Part shown: in pieces, positions 7,727 through 14,411 of the stretch | How the letters are laid out: every line of letters begins with the position of its first letter | Position numbering within the stretch: the stretch's first letter is position 1 | NCBI GenBank assembly: GCA_017479935.1 | Contig: JAFVBO010000059.1 | Span: 1 to 45,547 of the forward strand | DNA: 45,547 nt | Direction: 5' to 3' | Source of the DNA: Lachnospiraceae bacterium | Lineage (GTDB): Bacteria; Bacillota; Clostridia; Lachnospirales; Lachnospiraceae | Notes under the pieces: model-generated | The model's database searches: none | The model's input: the letters and a program-made list of their open reading frames with translations, nothing else | What the model was told of the DNA's origin: nothing | Made by a program: the position numbers and the translations under genes

Positions 7727-7754
7727 GTCCTGACCGCCACTTCTCAGGACTTTT
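7727..7754 (+). terminator. Weak terminator after the pectinesterase gene
   Basis: A 7-bp stem GTCCTGA/TCAGGAC (7727-7733 with 7744-7750) is followed by TTTT. It is short but well placed, 33 bp behind the stop codon. Confidence 0.45.
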
Positions 7755-7783
7755 GCTTGTTGGGGTGAAACCATTCTTTTTAC

Positions 7784-7812
7784 TGGACAAAGAGGGCAGA
7801 TAATTGTATAAT
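7784..7812 (+). promoter_or_regulatory. Sigma-A promoter of glucokinase
   Basis: TGGACA (7784-7789), 17-nt spacer and TATAAT (7807-7812). A start near 7819 gives a leader of about 110 nt. No obvious riboswitch fold was recognised in the leader. Confidence 0.72.
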
Positions 7813-7928
7813 TGTGCCAAATGATCGCGCTCAATGAGTGGAGTGTTCAAAAGATCCGGCACATGTATCTGCGGAACAATCCACCAGGGGGCGGAAACGG
7901 ATAAATGGGCGTATTGGGAGGAGAAAAC

Positions 7929-8861
7929 ATGAATTACATTTTTGCCGTGGACCTTGGCGGAACAACCGTAAAAATGGGCATTTTCAATAAAGACAAAGAG
8001 ATTCTGGAGAAATGGGAAATCCCGACCAGAACCATCGAAGGCGGAAAGTACATCCTGCCGGATATCGCCGCCAGCTTTGATGAGCACATGGATATGCACC
8101 GGTTAAGCCGCACGGATGTCATCGGCATCGGTATCGGCGTCCCCGGTCCCGTGGATGCCAGCGGTGTGGTAAACAAGTGCGTCAACCTGGGCTGGGGCGT
8201 TTTCAACATTGTCAAGACGATGTGGGATCTGACCGGCCTGCCCGTAAAAGCCGGTAACGATGCCACGCTGGCAGCGCTTGGAGAAACCCGCATGGGAAGC
8301 GGCATGGGCTACACGAACACGCTGATGGTGACGCTGGGAACCGGCGTAGGCGGCGGTATCATCATCAACAACAACGTGGTTCACGGATCCACGGGTTCCG
8401 CCGGAGAAATCGGCCATATCTGCGTCAACCAGCTCGAAGAGGACACCTGCTCCTGCGGCAAGAAGGGGTGCCTTGAGCAGTACGCGTCGGCCACCGGCCT
8501 GGTGCGCTGCTACAAGAAGCTGAGCGCTCATGAGAAGGCTGCCTCCACGCTGTCGGAGCTGGAGAAGGTGGAAGCCAAGGACATTTTCGACGCGGCGAAG
8601 TTTGGCGATGAGATTGCCAACAAGCTGGTGGACCAGTGCTGCATGTACTTGGGCCAGGCGCTGGCAGCAGTCGCCTGCGTGACGAACCCGGAAGCCATCC
8701 TGATCGGCGGCGGCGTTTCCCGCGCCGGTTCCATCCTGCCGGAGCGCATTCAGCCGTACTTTGAAAAGTACGCGTTCCACGCCTGCCGGAAGGTGGACTT
8801 CAAGCTGGCTACGCTGGGCAATGATGCCGGTATTTGCGGCGCGGCGTCACTCTTCCTGTAA
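7929..8861 (+). CDS. glcK: ROK-family glucokinase
   Basis: The 310-aa enzyme phosphorylates glucose to glucose-6-phosphate with ATP in the cytoplasm. The phosphate-1 motif DLGGTTVKMG lies at residues 7-16, GNDATLAALGE supplies the catalytic Asp, LGTGVGGG is the phosphate-2 loop, and CSCGKKGCLEQYAS is the ROK zinc-binding signature. The start at 7929 was preferred to an upstream in-frame ATG (7905) because GGGAGGAG lies five bases before it and the ROK N-terminus follows directly. It is a single-gene unit with its own promoter and terminator. It fits the local emphasis on glucan breakdown (GH3 enzymes) and glycogen synthesis. ROK sugar specificity varies; glucose is the likeliest. Confidence 0.88.
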   Translation: MNYIFAVDLGGTTVKMGIFNKDKEILEKWEIPTRTIEGGKYILPDIAASFDEHMDMHRLSRTDVIGIGIGVPGPVDASGVVNKCVNLGWGVFNIVKTMWDLTGLPVKAGNDATLAALGETRMGSGMGYTNTLMVTLGTGVGGGIIINNNVVHGSTGSAGEIGHICVNQLEEDTCSCGKKGCLEQYASATGLVRCYKKLSAHEKAASTLSELEKVEAKDIFDAAKFGDEIANKLVDQCCMYLGQALAAVACVTNPEAILIGGGVSRAGSILPERIQPYFEKYAFHACRKVDFKLATLGNDAGICGAASLFL

Positions 8862-8944
8862 GGAAAAGAAAAGGCATTCATCTGCGCATGAAATATCTGC
8901 CGGAGAAGCCGGAGTTTGTGTTGAAGGTGAAGGATCGGTAAAAA

Positions 8945-8976
8945 AACCCCTGCAGCGAATTTGCTGCAGGGGTTTT
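8945..8976. terminator. Strong terminator shared by glcK and rlmI
   Basis: A 12-bp stem AACCCCTGCAGC (8945-8956) with 8963-8974 is followed by TTTT on the plus strand and flanked by AAAAAA at 8941-8946, so it can act in both directions between convergent genes. Confidence 0.82.
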
Positions 8977-9002
8977 GGTTATTTATATATCCGACTCTTA
9001 GA

Positions 9003-10199
9003 TTACACCCGCTCACACACCTGGAAGATAAAGAACTTCAGGTACAGCGATTCCTCCGCTGTCCACAGGAAGGGGTGATCCGGCGCCTGAGTACGGTACT
9101 CAACCTGACGCAGAACCTTGTGCGCGTCGCGCGCGGCAGCCTTGATGGTGTCCGAAAAGAGGTCGGGCGTCATGAAGTGGGAGCAGGAGCAGGTGGCCAA
9201 AAAGCCGCCGTTTTTCACCAGCTTCATGCCGCGCAGGTTGATTTCCTTGTATCCCTTGACGGCGTTTTTGACGGAGCTGCGGGATTTGGTGAAGGCCGGA
9301 GGATCCAGGATGACTACGTCGTACTGCTCGCCGGCTTTTTCCAGCTCCGGAAGAAGCTCGAAGACATCGGCTGTCTGGAAGCGCACGGTATCCTGCAGCC
9401 CGTTTAAGCGGGCGTTTTCTTCTGCCTGCCGGATGGCCAGGGCGGACGCGTCCACCGCCAGAACTTCCCGGGCGCCGGCTTTTCCGGCGTTTAAGGCGAA
9501 GGAGCCGGTGTGCGTGAAGCAGTCCAGAACCTTTGCGCCGCGGCACAGCGGCCAGATAGCCTTCCGGTTCAGCTTCTGATCCAGGAAGAAACCAGTTTTC
9601 TGTCCTTCCGCGATGTCGACCAGATAGCGCACGTCGTTTTCGCGGATTTCTACCTTGGTTTCAAATTCCGGGCCAAGGAAGCCTTCCGCAAGCGGCAAGC
9701 CTTCCTTCAGACGAACCTTGGCATCGCTTCGTTCGTAGATGCCCCGCACGGCAAAGCCACGCCTTGTCAGCTCTTCTTTTAACAGCTCCAGGATGGTTTC
9801 TTTCATGCGGTCAATCCCTAAGGCCAGGGACTGCACCACCAGGATGTCTTCGAACTTGTCCACCACGAGTCCCGGCAGGTAATCCGCCTCGCCAAAGATC
9901 AGGCGGCAGCTGGACATGTCGATCACGCGGCTGCGATATTCCACGGCATCAAAGACGCGCCGAGCAAGAAAATCCCGGTCGATGACGGCGCCGGGGGTGC
10001 GGCTCATCATCCGCACGGCGATGGCGGAGGCGGGATTGTAAAAACCGACGCCTAAGTCGTAGCCGTCGAAATCATGCACGGAGACAAGGCCTCCGGGAGC
10101 AAAGGTACCGTCCACCCGGTCAATTTCGTTGTCGTAGATCCAGGGACCACCTTTCTTGAGCTCGCGGCCGCCACCTTTCTTGAGAATCAGTTCAGCCAT
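9003..10199 (-). CDS. rlmI: 23S rRNA m5C methyltransferase RlmI family
   Basis: The 398-aa protein has an N-terminal PUA domain (about 1-75), a middle RNA-binding region, and a Rossmann methyltransferase. Motif I is KVLDCFTHTGSFALNAG (223-239), D250 contacts SAM, DPPAF is at 299-303, and the catalytic Cys lies in ATCSCSHF (C337/C339). The family methylates C1962 of 23S rRNA in E. coli; the same site here is inferred. The N-terminus has a 14-bp DNA repeat encoding LKKGG twice, seen in relatives as a less exact repeat. The start has AAGGAG. It lies 77 bp behind the Fur-family gene on the same strand and may be read from the Fur promoter. Confidence 0.86.
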   Translation of the reverse strand: MAELILKKGGGRELKKGGPWIYDNEIDRVDGTFAPGGLVSVHDFDGYDLGVGFYNPASAIAVRMMSRTPGAVIDRDFLARRVFDAVEYRSRVIDMSSCRLIFGEADYLPGLVVDKFEDILVVQSLALGIDRMKETILELLKEELTRRGFAVRGIYERSDAKVRLKEGLPLAEGFLGPEFETKVEIRENDVRYLVDIAEGQKTGFFLDQKLNRKAIWPLCRGAKVLDCFTHTGSFALNAGKAGAREVLAVDASALAIRQAEENARLNGLQDTVRFQTADVFELLPELEKAGEQYDVVILDPPAFTKSRSSVKNAVKGYKEINLRGMKLVKNGGFLATCSCSHFMTPDLFSDTIKAAARDAHKVLRQVEYRTQAPDHPFLWTAEESLYLKFFIFQVCERV

Positions 10200-10276
10200 G
10201 AAAAACTCCTTTCAGAGAAAAATGCAAGAATCATAAAATGCCTATGAGAAGGCGAGCTCCACCACGTAGAATAGCC

Positions 10277-10720
10277 CTACGGATTGGACTCTGTATGAAT
10301 GTCGCCCTTCTGACAATCTGCGCAAAGGCCATAGAAAACTGTGCGCATGGGATCAATGAGGAAGCGGTGCTCTTTGGATATGTGCTGCAGCAGGCCTTCC
10401 ATCTCGTGGCAATCGAGGTGGATCAGCTTTCCGCAGCGCTCGCACTTGCAATGGTAGCAGTGCGGGTGATGACAGTTGTTTTCCGGATCGATATATTCAA
10501 AACAGGCGCTGCTGGACTCGTCAATGTAATACTTGCTCACCTGGCCTTCCTCCACCAGGCGGTCCAGTTGCCGGTAGATGGTCGTGATCCCGATGGATTT
10601 TCCCTGGGCGCGGAAGTGGTCGCTTATGTCAGCCGCCGTGAAATGAACACCAGGGATGGTTTCCAGGTAGGAGAGAAGTTCTTCTTTTTGCTTGGTTTTG
10701 TAGGAAATCTTCTGTACCAT
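10277..10720 (-). CDS. fur: Fur-family metalloregulator
   Basis: The 147-aa repressor has an N-terminal winged helix (about 10-75; recognition region GITTIYRQLDRLVEEGQV) and a C-terminal dimerisation/metal domain. Two Cx2C pairs, C93/C96 and C133/C136, form the structural zinc site. HHPHCYHCKCERCGKLIHLDC adds the His-rich regulatory site typical of the Fur/Zur/PerR superfamily. I cannot tell from sequence whether it senses iron, zinc or peroxide; the name fur is a family label. The ribosome site AAGGAGG is strong. The promoter at 10848-10820 is good, but I did not find a clear 19-bp Fur box overlapping it. It is upstream of rlmI in a likely two-gene unit. Confidence 0.82.
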   Translation of the reverse strand: MVQKISYKTKQKEELLSYLETIPGVHFTAADISDHFRAQGKSIGITTIYRQLDRLVEEGQVSKYYIDESSSACFEYIDPENNCHHPHCYHCKCERCGKLIHLDCHEMEGLLQHISKEHRFLIDPMRTVFYGLCADCQKGDIHTESNP

Positions 10721-10819
10721 GTTTGGTCCTCCTTGGAAAAGGGCGGCTGCTGTTTGCTGACTAGCCGAAGCTGAGAAACGAAAGGGATGAAGGAGCAGCC
10801 GCGCCCGTTTCCGGCGCCT

Positions 10820-10848
10820 ATTGTATCATAAGCTTGAGACGGGTGCAA
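10820..10848 (-). promoter_or_regulatory. Sigma-A promoter of the fur-rlmI unit
   Basis: On the minus strand: TTGCAC (10848-10843), 17-nt spacer, TACAAT (10825-10820). The leader is about 90 nt. Confidence 0.65.
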
Positions 10849-11001
10849 GATAAAGCCGAGATTGGAACGTGAAGGGGACGGACTTTTGTCATATTGTTGA
10901 CTTTTGGCACGACAGGGCTTACTATTGCCTTAATTGGAAGGGAATGCATCTGTTCATGTGTGATGCTTGCGAAAGAGGACAATGGGATCGGAGGCGAAAA
11001 A

Positions 11002-12325
11002 ATGGGAAAAAGGATCGTTGTTGGAAACGATATCTTTGAAAAATTTATCAAAGATGACGGCTATTATGTTGATAAAACGGAATTGATTTATGAACTGGTA
11101 GCTGATACCAGAAATGAGGTGACACTCTTTACCAGGCCGCGCCGTTTCGGAAAGACTCTGACATTAAGCATGATGGAAAGCTTCTTTGATATCCGGCGGG
11201 ATAGCCGGGAGGTGTTTAGGGGCCGAAAGATCTTGGAGGAACATCCGGATTTTTGCAAGGAATGGATGAATCAGTATCCTGTTCTGTTTTTATCATTTAA
11301 GGATGTGGAAGGGCTGAATTTTAACGATGCATATGCCATGCTGCAGAACCGGATTTCAGGAAAGTGTGCGGAACTGTCTTATCTGGCAGAAGATGAAAAA
11401 GTGACAGAACGGGACAGGAAGGCGTTCGAGCGGTTGCAAAATGAGCAGGGCTCAATAAGCGATATCAAAAGTTCACTGGATACTCTCATGCGCATGATGA
11501 AAGCGGTATACGGTAAACCGGTTATTCTTCTGATTGATGAATATGATGTTCCTTTATCTAAGGCACAGGAGTCAAAAAATCCAGAGTATTACCTACAGAT
11601 GCTCGATGTGATTCGGGGAATCTTAAGCGTTTCGTTAAAAACGAATATGTACCTGAAATTTGCAGTGATTACAGGGTGTTTGCGTATTTCCAAGGAAAGC
11701 ATCTTTACAGGTGTAAACAATTTTGCTTGTTATTCGGTGACCAGCAGGAGATTCAGCCAGTATTTTGGTTTTACGCAGGATGAAGTAGCCGAGATGCTCG
11801 ATACCTTTGGAATGTCCGGAAAGATGGAGCTGATCAGGCAGTGGTATGATGGATATATTTTTGGAGACACGGAAGTATTCTGTCCATGGGATGTTGTCAG
11901 TTATCTTTCAGCGGTCCTTTATGATGAGGAGGAGGAACCGCGGAATTTCTGGGCTAATACAAGCTCCAATGCGATTCTGGATGATTTTGTAAATCATAGC
12001 AGCTTTGATGCATCCGAGAAATTTGAAATTCTTTTGAACGGTGGCACGATTACGGAGGATGTTTGTGAAGAATTGGCCTATGACCATATTGGGGATTCAG
12101 AAAAAAATCTATGGAGTGTTCTTCTGATGACGGGCTATGTATCCAAAGCAGATAAATCGATTTCCAGAGGAAATGTGAAACTTCACATTCCTAATGCTGA
12201 GATTGCTGATCTCTTCAAAAATACGGTGGTTGAGAGAAGGTTATGAACAGCAGCTGGTTTATGGGATTGCATTTTATGCAAAGATGGCGAAAGTAAAATG
12301 TGCTGGGACCTGTACTGCTGTGTAG
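11002..12325 (+). pseudogene. AAA-ATPase-like / PD-(D/E)XK gene with internal deletion
   Basis: The intact first part (11002-12246) encodes 414 aa of the PF09820 AAA-ATPase-like family: YYVDKTELI near the start, P-loop RPRRFGKT (45-52), Walker B VILLIDEYD with D179/E180. Full-length relatives continue with a nuclease domain of about 100 residues (PF08011, PDDEXK_9) ending in a stretch like GY...YGIAFYKK. Here the reading frame stops right after KNTVVERRL. The next frame, however, reads EGYEQQLVYGIAFYAKMAKVKC from 12236 to a stop at 12323-12325, which is the expected C-terminal end. The middle of the nuclease domain is therefore missing and the ends are joined out of frame. The ATG at 11002 has GGAGG at 10990-10994. 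Composition is AT-rich relative to neighbours. Confidence 0.8.
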
Positions 12326-12389
12326 ATACTAAAAATCGATTATCATCGTGTCCGTACAAATACATGGGTTGTATCATAGAAGGAAAAAA

Positions 12390-13052
12390 ATGATGAATAA
12401 TAAAAAGCAAAGTACCTTTCTGTTTTTGCTGGCCACTATCGCTTGGATGCTGTTTGTTATAAGCGTGTCTATCGCCGTACCGCTTGTTTGCAGGCCTTTT
12501 TACTACGCACACATTACCGTCATGGATATGCCACAAAAAACCGGATTGACAGAGCTGGAGATCCGGGAGGCCTTTGACGAGATGATGGACTTCTGCGTGT
12601 TTGGCGAGGAGTTTGGCACGGGAGTGCTGCCGTGGTCGGAGAGCGGAAAGGCCCATTTTGAGGATTGCGCTTTTTTGTTCAGGCTGGATTTTGCCGCGGT
12701 TGGCGTATCGATTGTCATATTGATGATCTGTCTGGTGCTGGAAAAAAGGGGCAGGATGCCTGCGCGTCCGCTTGGGAGAGGCCCCAAATTCTGGGGAGGG
12801 ATCCTTCTGGGCGCAGTGTTTCTCCTGATTGCAGGGGTGGCGGCCATCGATTTTGACCAGGCTTTTGTCACATTTCATCATTTGTTCTTCCCGGGAAAGG
12901 ACAACTGGATTTTCTATCCGTCTATGGATGGCATCATCCTGATTTTGCCGGAGGAGTTTTTCCGGAATTGCGCGATCCTGATCGTGGGAGTGATGGTGCT
13001 GTTGTGCGTGATGCTGATGGTGTTAGATAAGCGAGAGCGGCGAGGTGCATAA
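12390..13052 (+). CDS. TIGR01906/DUF1461 integral membrane protein
   Basis: The 220-aa protein has four hydrophobic segments (about 9-32, 97-118, 134-152 and 190-212) and the family landmarks GVLPWSESGKAHFEDC, TFHHLFFPGKDNWIFYP and IILILPEEFF. These fit PF07314 (TIGR01906), a family conserved in Firmicutes with no known activity. The first of two adjacent ATGs (12390 and 12393) was chosen; GAAGGA lies at 12379-12384. The gene is alone on its strand: upstream is the broken ATPase gene, downstream the repeat-rich non-coding stretch. No promoter with two good boxes was recognised. Confidence 0.78.
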   Translation: MMNNKKQSTFLFLLATIAWMLFVISVSIAVPLVCRPFYYAHITVMDMPQKTGLTELEIREAFDEMMDFCVFGEEFGTGVLPWSESGKAHFEDCAFLFRLDFAAVGVSIVILMICLVLEKRGRMPARPLGRGPKFWGGILLGAVFLLIAGVAAIDFDQAFVTFHHLFFPGKDNWIFYPSMDGIILILPEEFFRNCAILIVGVMVLLCVMLMVLDKRERRGA

Positions 13053-13059
13053 AAAGACT

Positions 13060-13342
13060 TCATGTAACGATGTGCGCTGCAACACTACCCGTGAAAGCGG
13101 CCGCGTCGCTTCGCTGCTCCGCACAGCTAACGCATACACTCTCACTAGGCTCACACATCGCTAACGCTCGTGTTTGCCAAGTGTTCGTAGCATCTCGCGC
13201 CGCTGCAACAAAATTCGCATTTCGGTGCCGCTCACATTCGTTCGCGTCACCTACATGCTCATTTTGTTGCTCGTTCGGATGCAATGGCATGAGCCGGAGA
13301 GCAAGCTCTCCGCTCATGCCCTGCACCCTCACTCCGCTTTCA
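13060..13342 (-). repeat. Modular hairpin element, copy A
   Basis: Non-coding and densely palindromic. Module 1 (13277-13328) is a hairpin: outer arms pair 13277-13284 with 13321-13328, a middle 8-bp stem pairs 13286-13293 with 13313-13320, and the inner stem GGAGAGC/GCTCTCC pairs 13296-13302 with 13305-13311. Module 2 (about 13204-13271) carries the core ATTCGCATTTCG (13213-13224) and CTACATGCTCAT (13251-13262) inside an AACAAAAT/ATTTTGTT stem. More imperfect hairpins fill 13070-13200. Copies B (17373-17440) and C (43210-43416) share these parts. Read on the minus strand it begins immediately after the T-tract of a small-RNA terminator. Confidence 0.68.
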
Positions 13343-13380
13343 TAAAAAAACGGCTGTGTGGGAGAAGACCACTCAGCCGT
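13343..13380 (-). terminator. Rho-independent terminator of the small-RNA candidate
   Basis: A 12-bp stem with one mismatch (13380-13369 with 13361-13350), a short loop, then TTTTTTT on the minus strand (A-run at 13343-13349 on plus). Confidence 0.78.
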
Positions 13381-13508
13381 ATAGGGAGTAAACCGTACGA
13401 GCTTAGCCTTGCGGGCTTTGCTCTTTTACGGTCCGGTTTTGGGAAAACCGGCAAAACGAATTAAGAAGGAGAATGTTTTCATCGGGAGGTTTCGTTCCCG
13501 TCCCGATG
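13343..13508 (-). ncRNA. Candidate small RNA with four hairpins and own terminator
   Basis: On the minus strand, TTGCAT (13541-13536), a 16-nt spacer and an extended -10 TGA-TATTGT (13519-13514) would start an RNA at about 13507. It then folds as H1 (13508-13501 with 13487-13480, arm CATCGGGA), H2 (13451-13444 with 13440-13433, CCGGTTTT/AAAACCGG), H3 (13432-13392, nested ACCGTA, GAGC and AGCC stems with symmetric A-rich internal loops) and H4 (13380-13350), which is followed by seven T residues. Length is about 165 nt. No gene follows in this direction, so it is not a leader. It does not match 6S, tmRNA, SRP or a riboswitch I know. The evidence is structural only. Confidence 0.45.
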
Positions 13509-13672
13509 GCTATACAATATCACAAATCCAGGAAAATGCAAGTGCTTTCTGCGTTCATGGAAGTCAATGGACAGATTTTGAGAAAAGCACAAAATCCGTC
13601 TAAAACGCACAAAAAGCGCGGAGATATGCGGGGAAATCGATGAAAAAAAGAGAAAAACCCAGGATAGATTCT

Positions 13673-13830
13673 AGTCCGTTAAATGATTGGCTTGCGAATA
13701 ATGACGGAAATGGAAAAGTGAAACTGCACAAATTCGTGAAATAATTTTGTGCACATTGACGAAACGGACTCAATATGGAGAATCTGGATGAAACTGGGGG
13801 CGATTATTCGATCTCCCCCTTTTGTTTTTT
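13673..13830 (+). ncRNA. Structured stretch ending in a plus-strand terminator
   Basis: AGTCCGTT (13673-13680) pairs with AACGGACT (13763-13770) and encloses a hairpin TGCACAAATT / AATTTTGTGCA (13725-13734 with 13743-13753). Then a terminator: GGGGGCGAT (13796-13804) with ATCTCCCCC (13811-13819), one mismatch, followed by TTTTGTTTTTT. No plus-strand gene follows (the next gene is on the minus strand), so this could be the 3' part of an independent RNA. A further hairpin is at 13571-13601. I found no convincing promoter. The terminator is firm; an RNA gene is tentative. Confidence 0.3.
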
Positions 13831-13914
13831 GTGAATATCGAATAAAGCACAGGACGTACAAAATGGGAGTAATTGACTATAATCGGATAGATAAATCTTT
13901 GACCAAGCCATCAG

Positions 13915-13945
13915 AAAAGCCCTGGGCCAATCAATGGCACAGGGC
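13915..13945 (-). terminator. Terminator of the DtxR-type operon
   Basis: On the minus strand a 10-bp stem GCCCTGTGCC/GGCCCAGGGC (13945-13936 with 13928-13919) with one mismatch is followed by TTTT. Confidence 0.7.
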
Positions 13946-13963
13946 GGATTGGAAGAAAACTAT

Positions 13964-14347
13964 TTACAGGAGATGATTCTCCTCCAAACGTTTTGCAATA
14001 TCCTGGAAAGCTCTGAAACTCTCCGGACTTAAGTCATGCTCAATACGGCAGGCGTCTTCCGTGGCAACGTCCGGATCAACGCCCATACGGATCAAAAGAT
14101 CCGAGAAGAAGCGGTGACGCTCATAAATGCGCTCCGCAATCCCTCGTCCGGAGGAAGTGAGCGTGATGGATCCTTCCGAGTCCATGTTGATGTAACCGTT
14201 TTCGCGTAGGTTTTTCATGGCTACGCTGATGCTGGGCTTGGAATAGTCCAGTTCATTGACGATATCGATGGAGCGGACGCGCGGCAGGCGTTCGCTGAGC
14301 ATGAGAATAGTTTCCAGATAGTTTTCAGCGCTTTCGTGGATTTGCAT
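13964..14347 (-). CDS. DtxR/MntR-family metal-dependent repressor
   Basis: The 127-aa protein has an N-terminal winged helix (1-60; SIDIVNELDYSKPSISVAMKNL) and the helical metal/dimerisation domain. Ligand candidates are H78, C100, E103 and H104 in EDACRIEHDLS. A Cys at this place resembles the iron sensor DtxR/IdeR more than the Mn sensor MntR, which carries Glu. The SH3-like third domain of classical DtxR is absent. The start at 14347 was chosen because AAGGAG precedes it; a longer in-frame start at 14422 overlaps the methylase and lacks a site. It is last in a minus-strand cluster with the methylase and the PAP2-like gene. No iron or manganese transporter gene is adjacent. Confidence 0.83.
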   Translation of the reverse strand: MQIHESAENYLETILMLSERLPRVRSIDIVNELDYSKPSISVAMKNLRENGYINMDSEGSITLTSSGRGIAERIYERHRFFSDLLIRMGVDPDVATEDACRIEHDLSPESFRAFQDIAKRLEENHLL

Positions 14348-14411
14348 TATAAAACTCCTTCTTGCCGATGAAAAAGATCGGCGGTAAAACAAGATCAGAG
14401 AGCGTGTTCCC

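Noticed and set aside
6846-8099. 417-codon open frame on the minus strand
   Set aside because: It lies antisense to the pectinesterase and glucokinase genes, has no ribosome site and a protein-like composition only as a by-product of GC-rich codons. The sense genes have clear families.
8889-8942. 17-codon frame after glcK
   Set aside because: No ribosome site; it ends in the A-run of the terminator.
10894-11001. Longer N-terminus for the broken AAA-ATPase gene
   Set aside because: The upstream ATG has no ribosome site, and family similarity begins at the 11002 start, which has GGAGG.
13060-13342. CRISPR-like array in the repeat-rich stretch
   Set aside because: Repeats are not of constant length or spacing, there are no unique spacers between identical units, and no cas genes are in the window.
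13343-13508. 6S RNA, SRP RNA or tmRNA as the identity of the small-RNA candidate
   Set aside because: No large central bubble on a long rod as in 6S, no GGAAGG-type SRP loop, and no tRNA-like ends or tag frame.
13473-13643. Possible 56-aa open frame after AAGGAG in the gene-free region
   Set aside because: The ribosome site is only one base from the ATG, the peptide resembles nothing, and the DNA is better explained by antisense hairpins of the small-RNA candidate.
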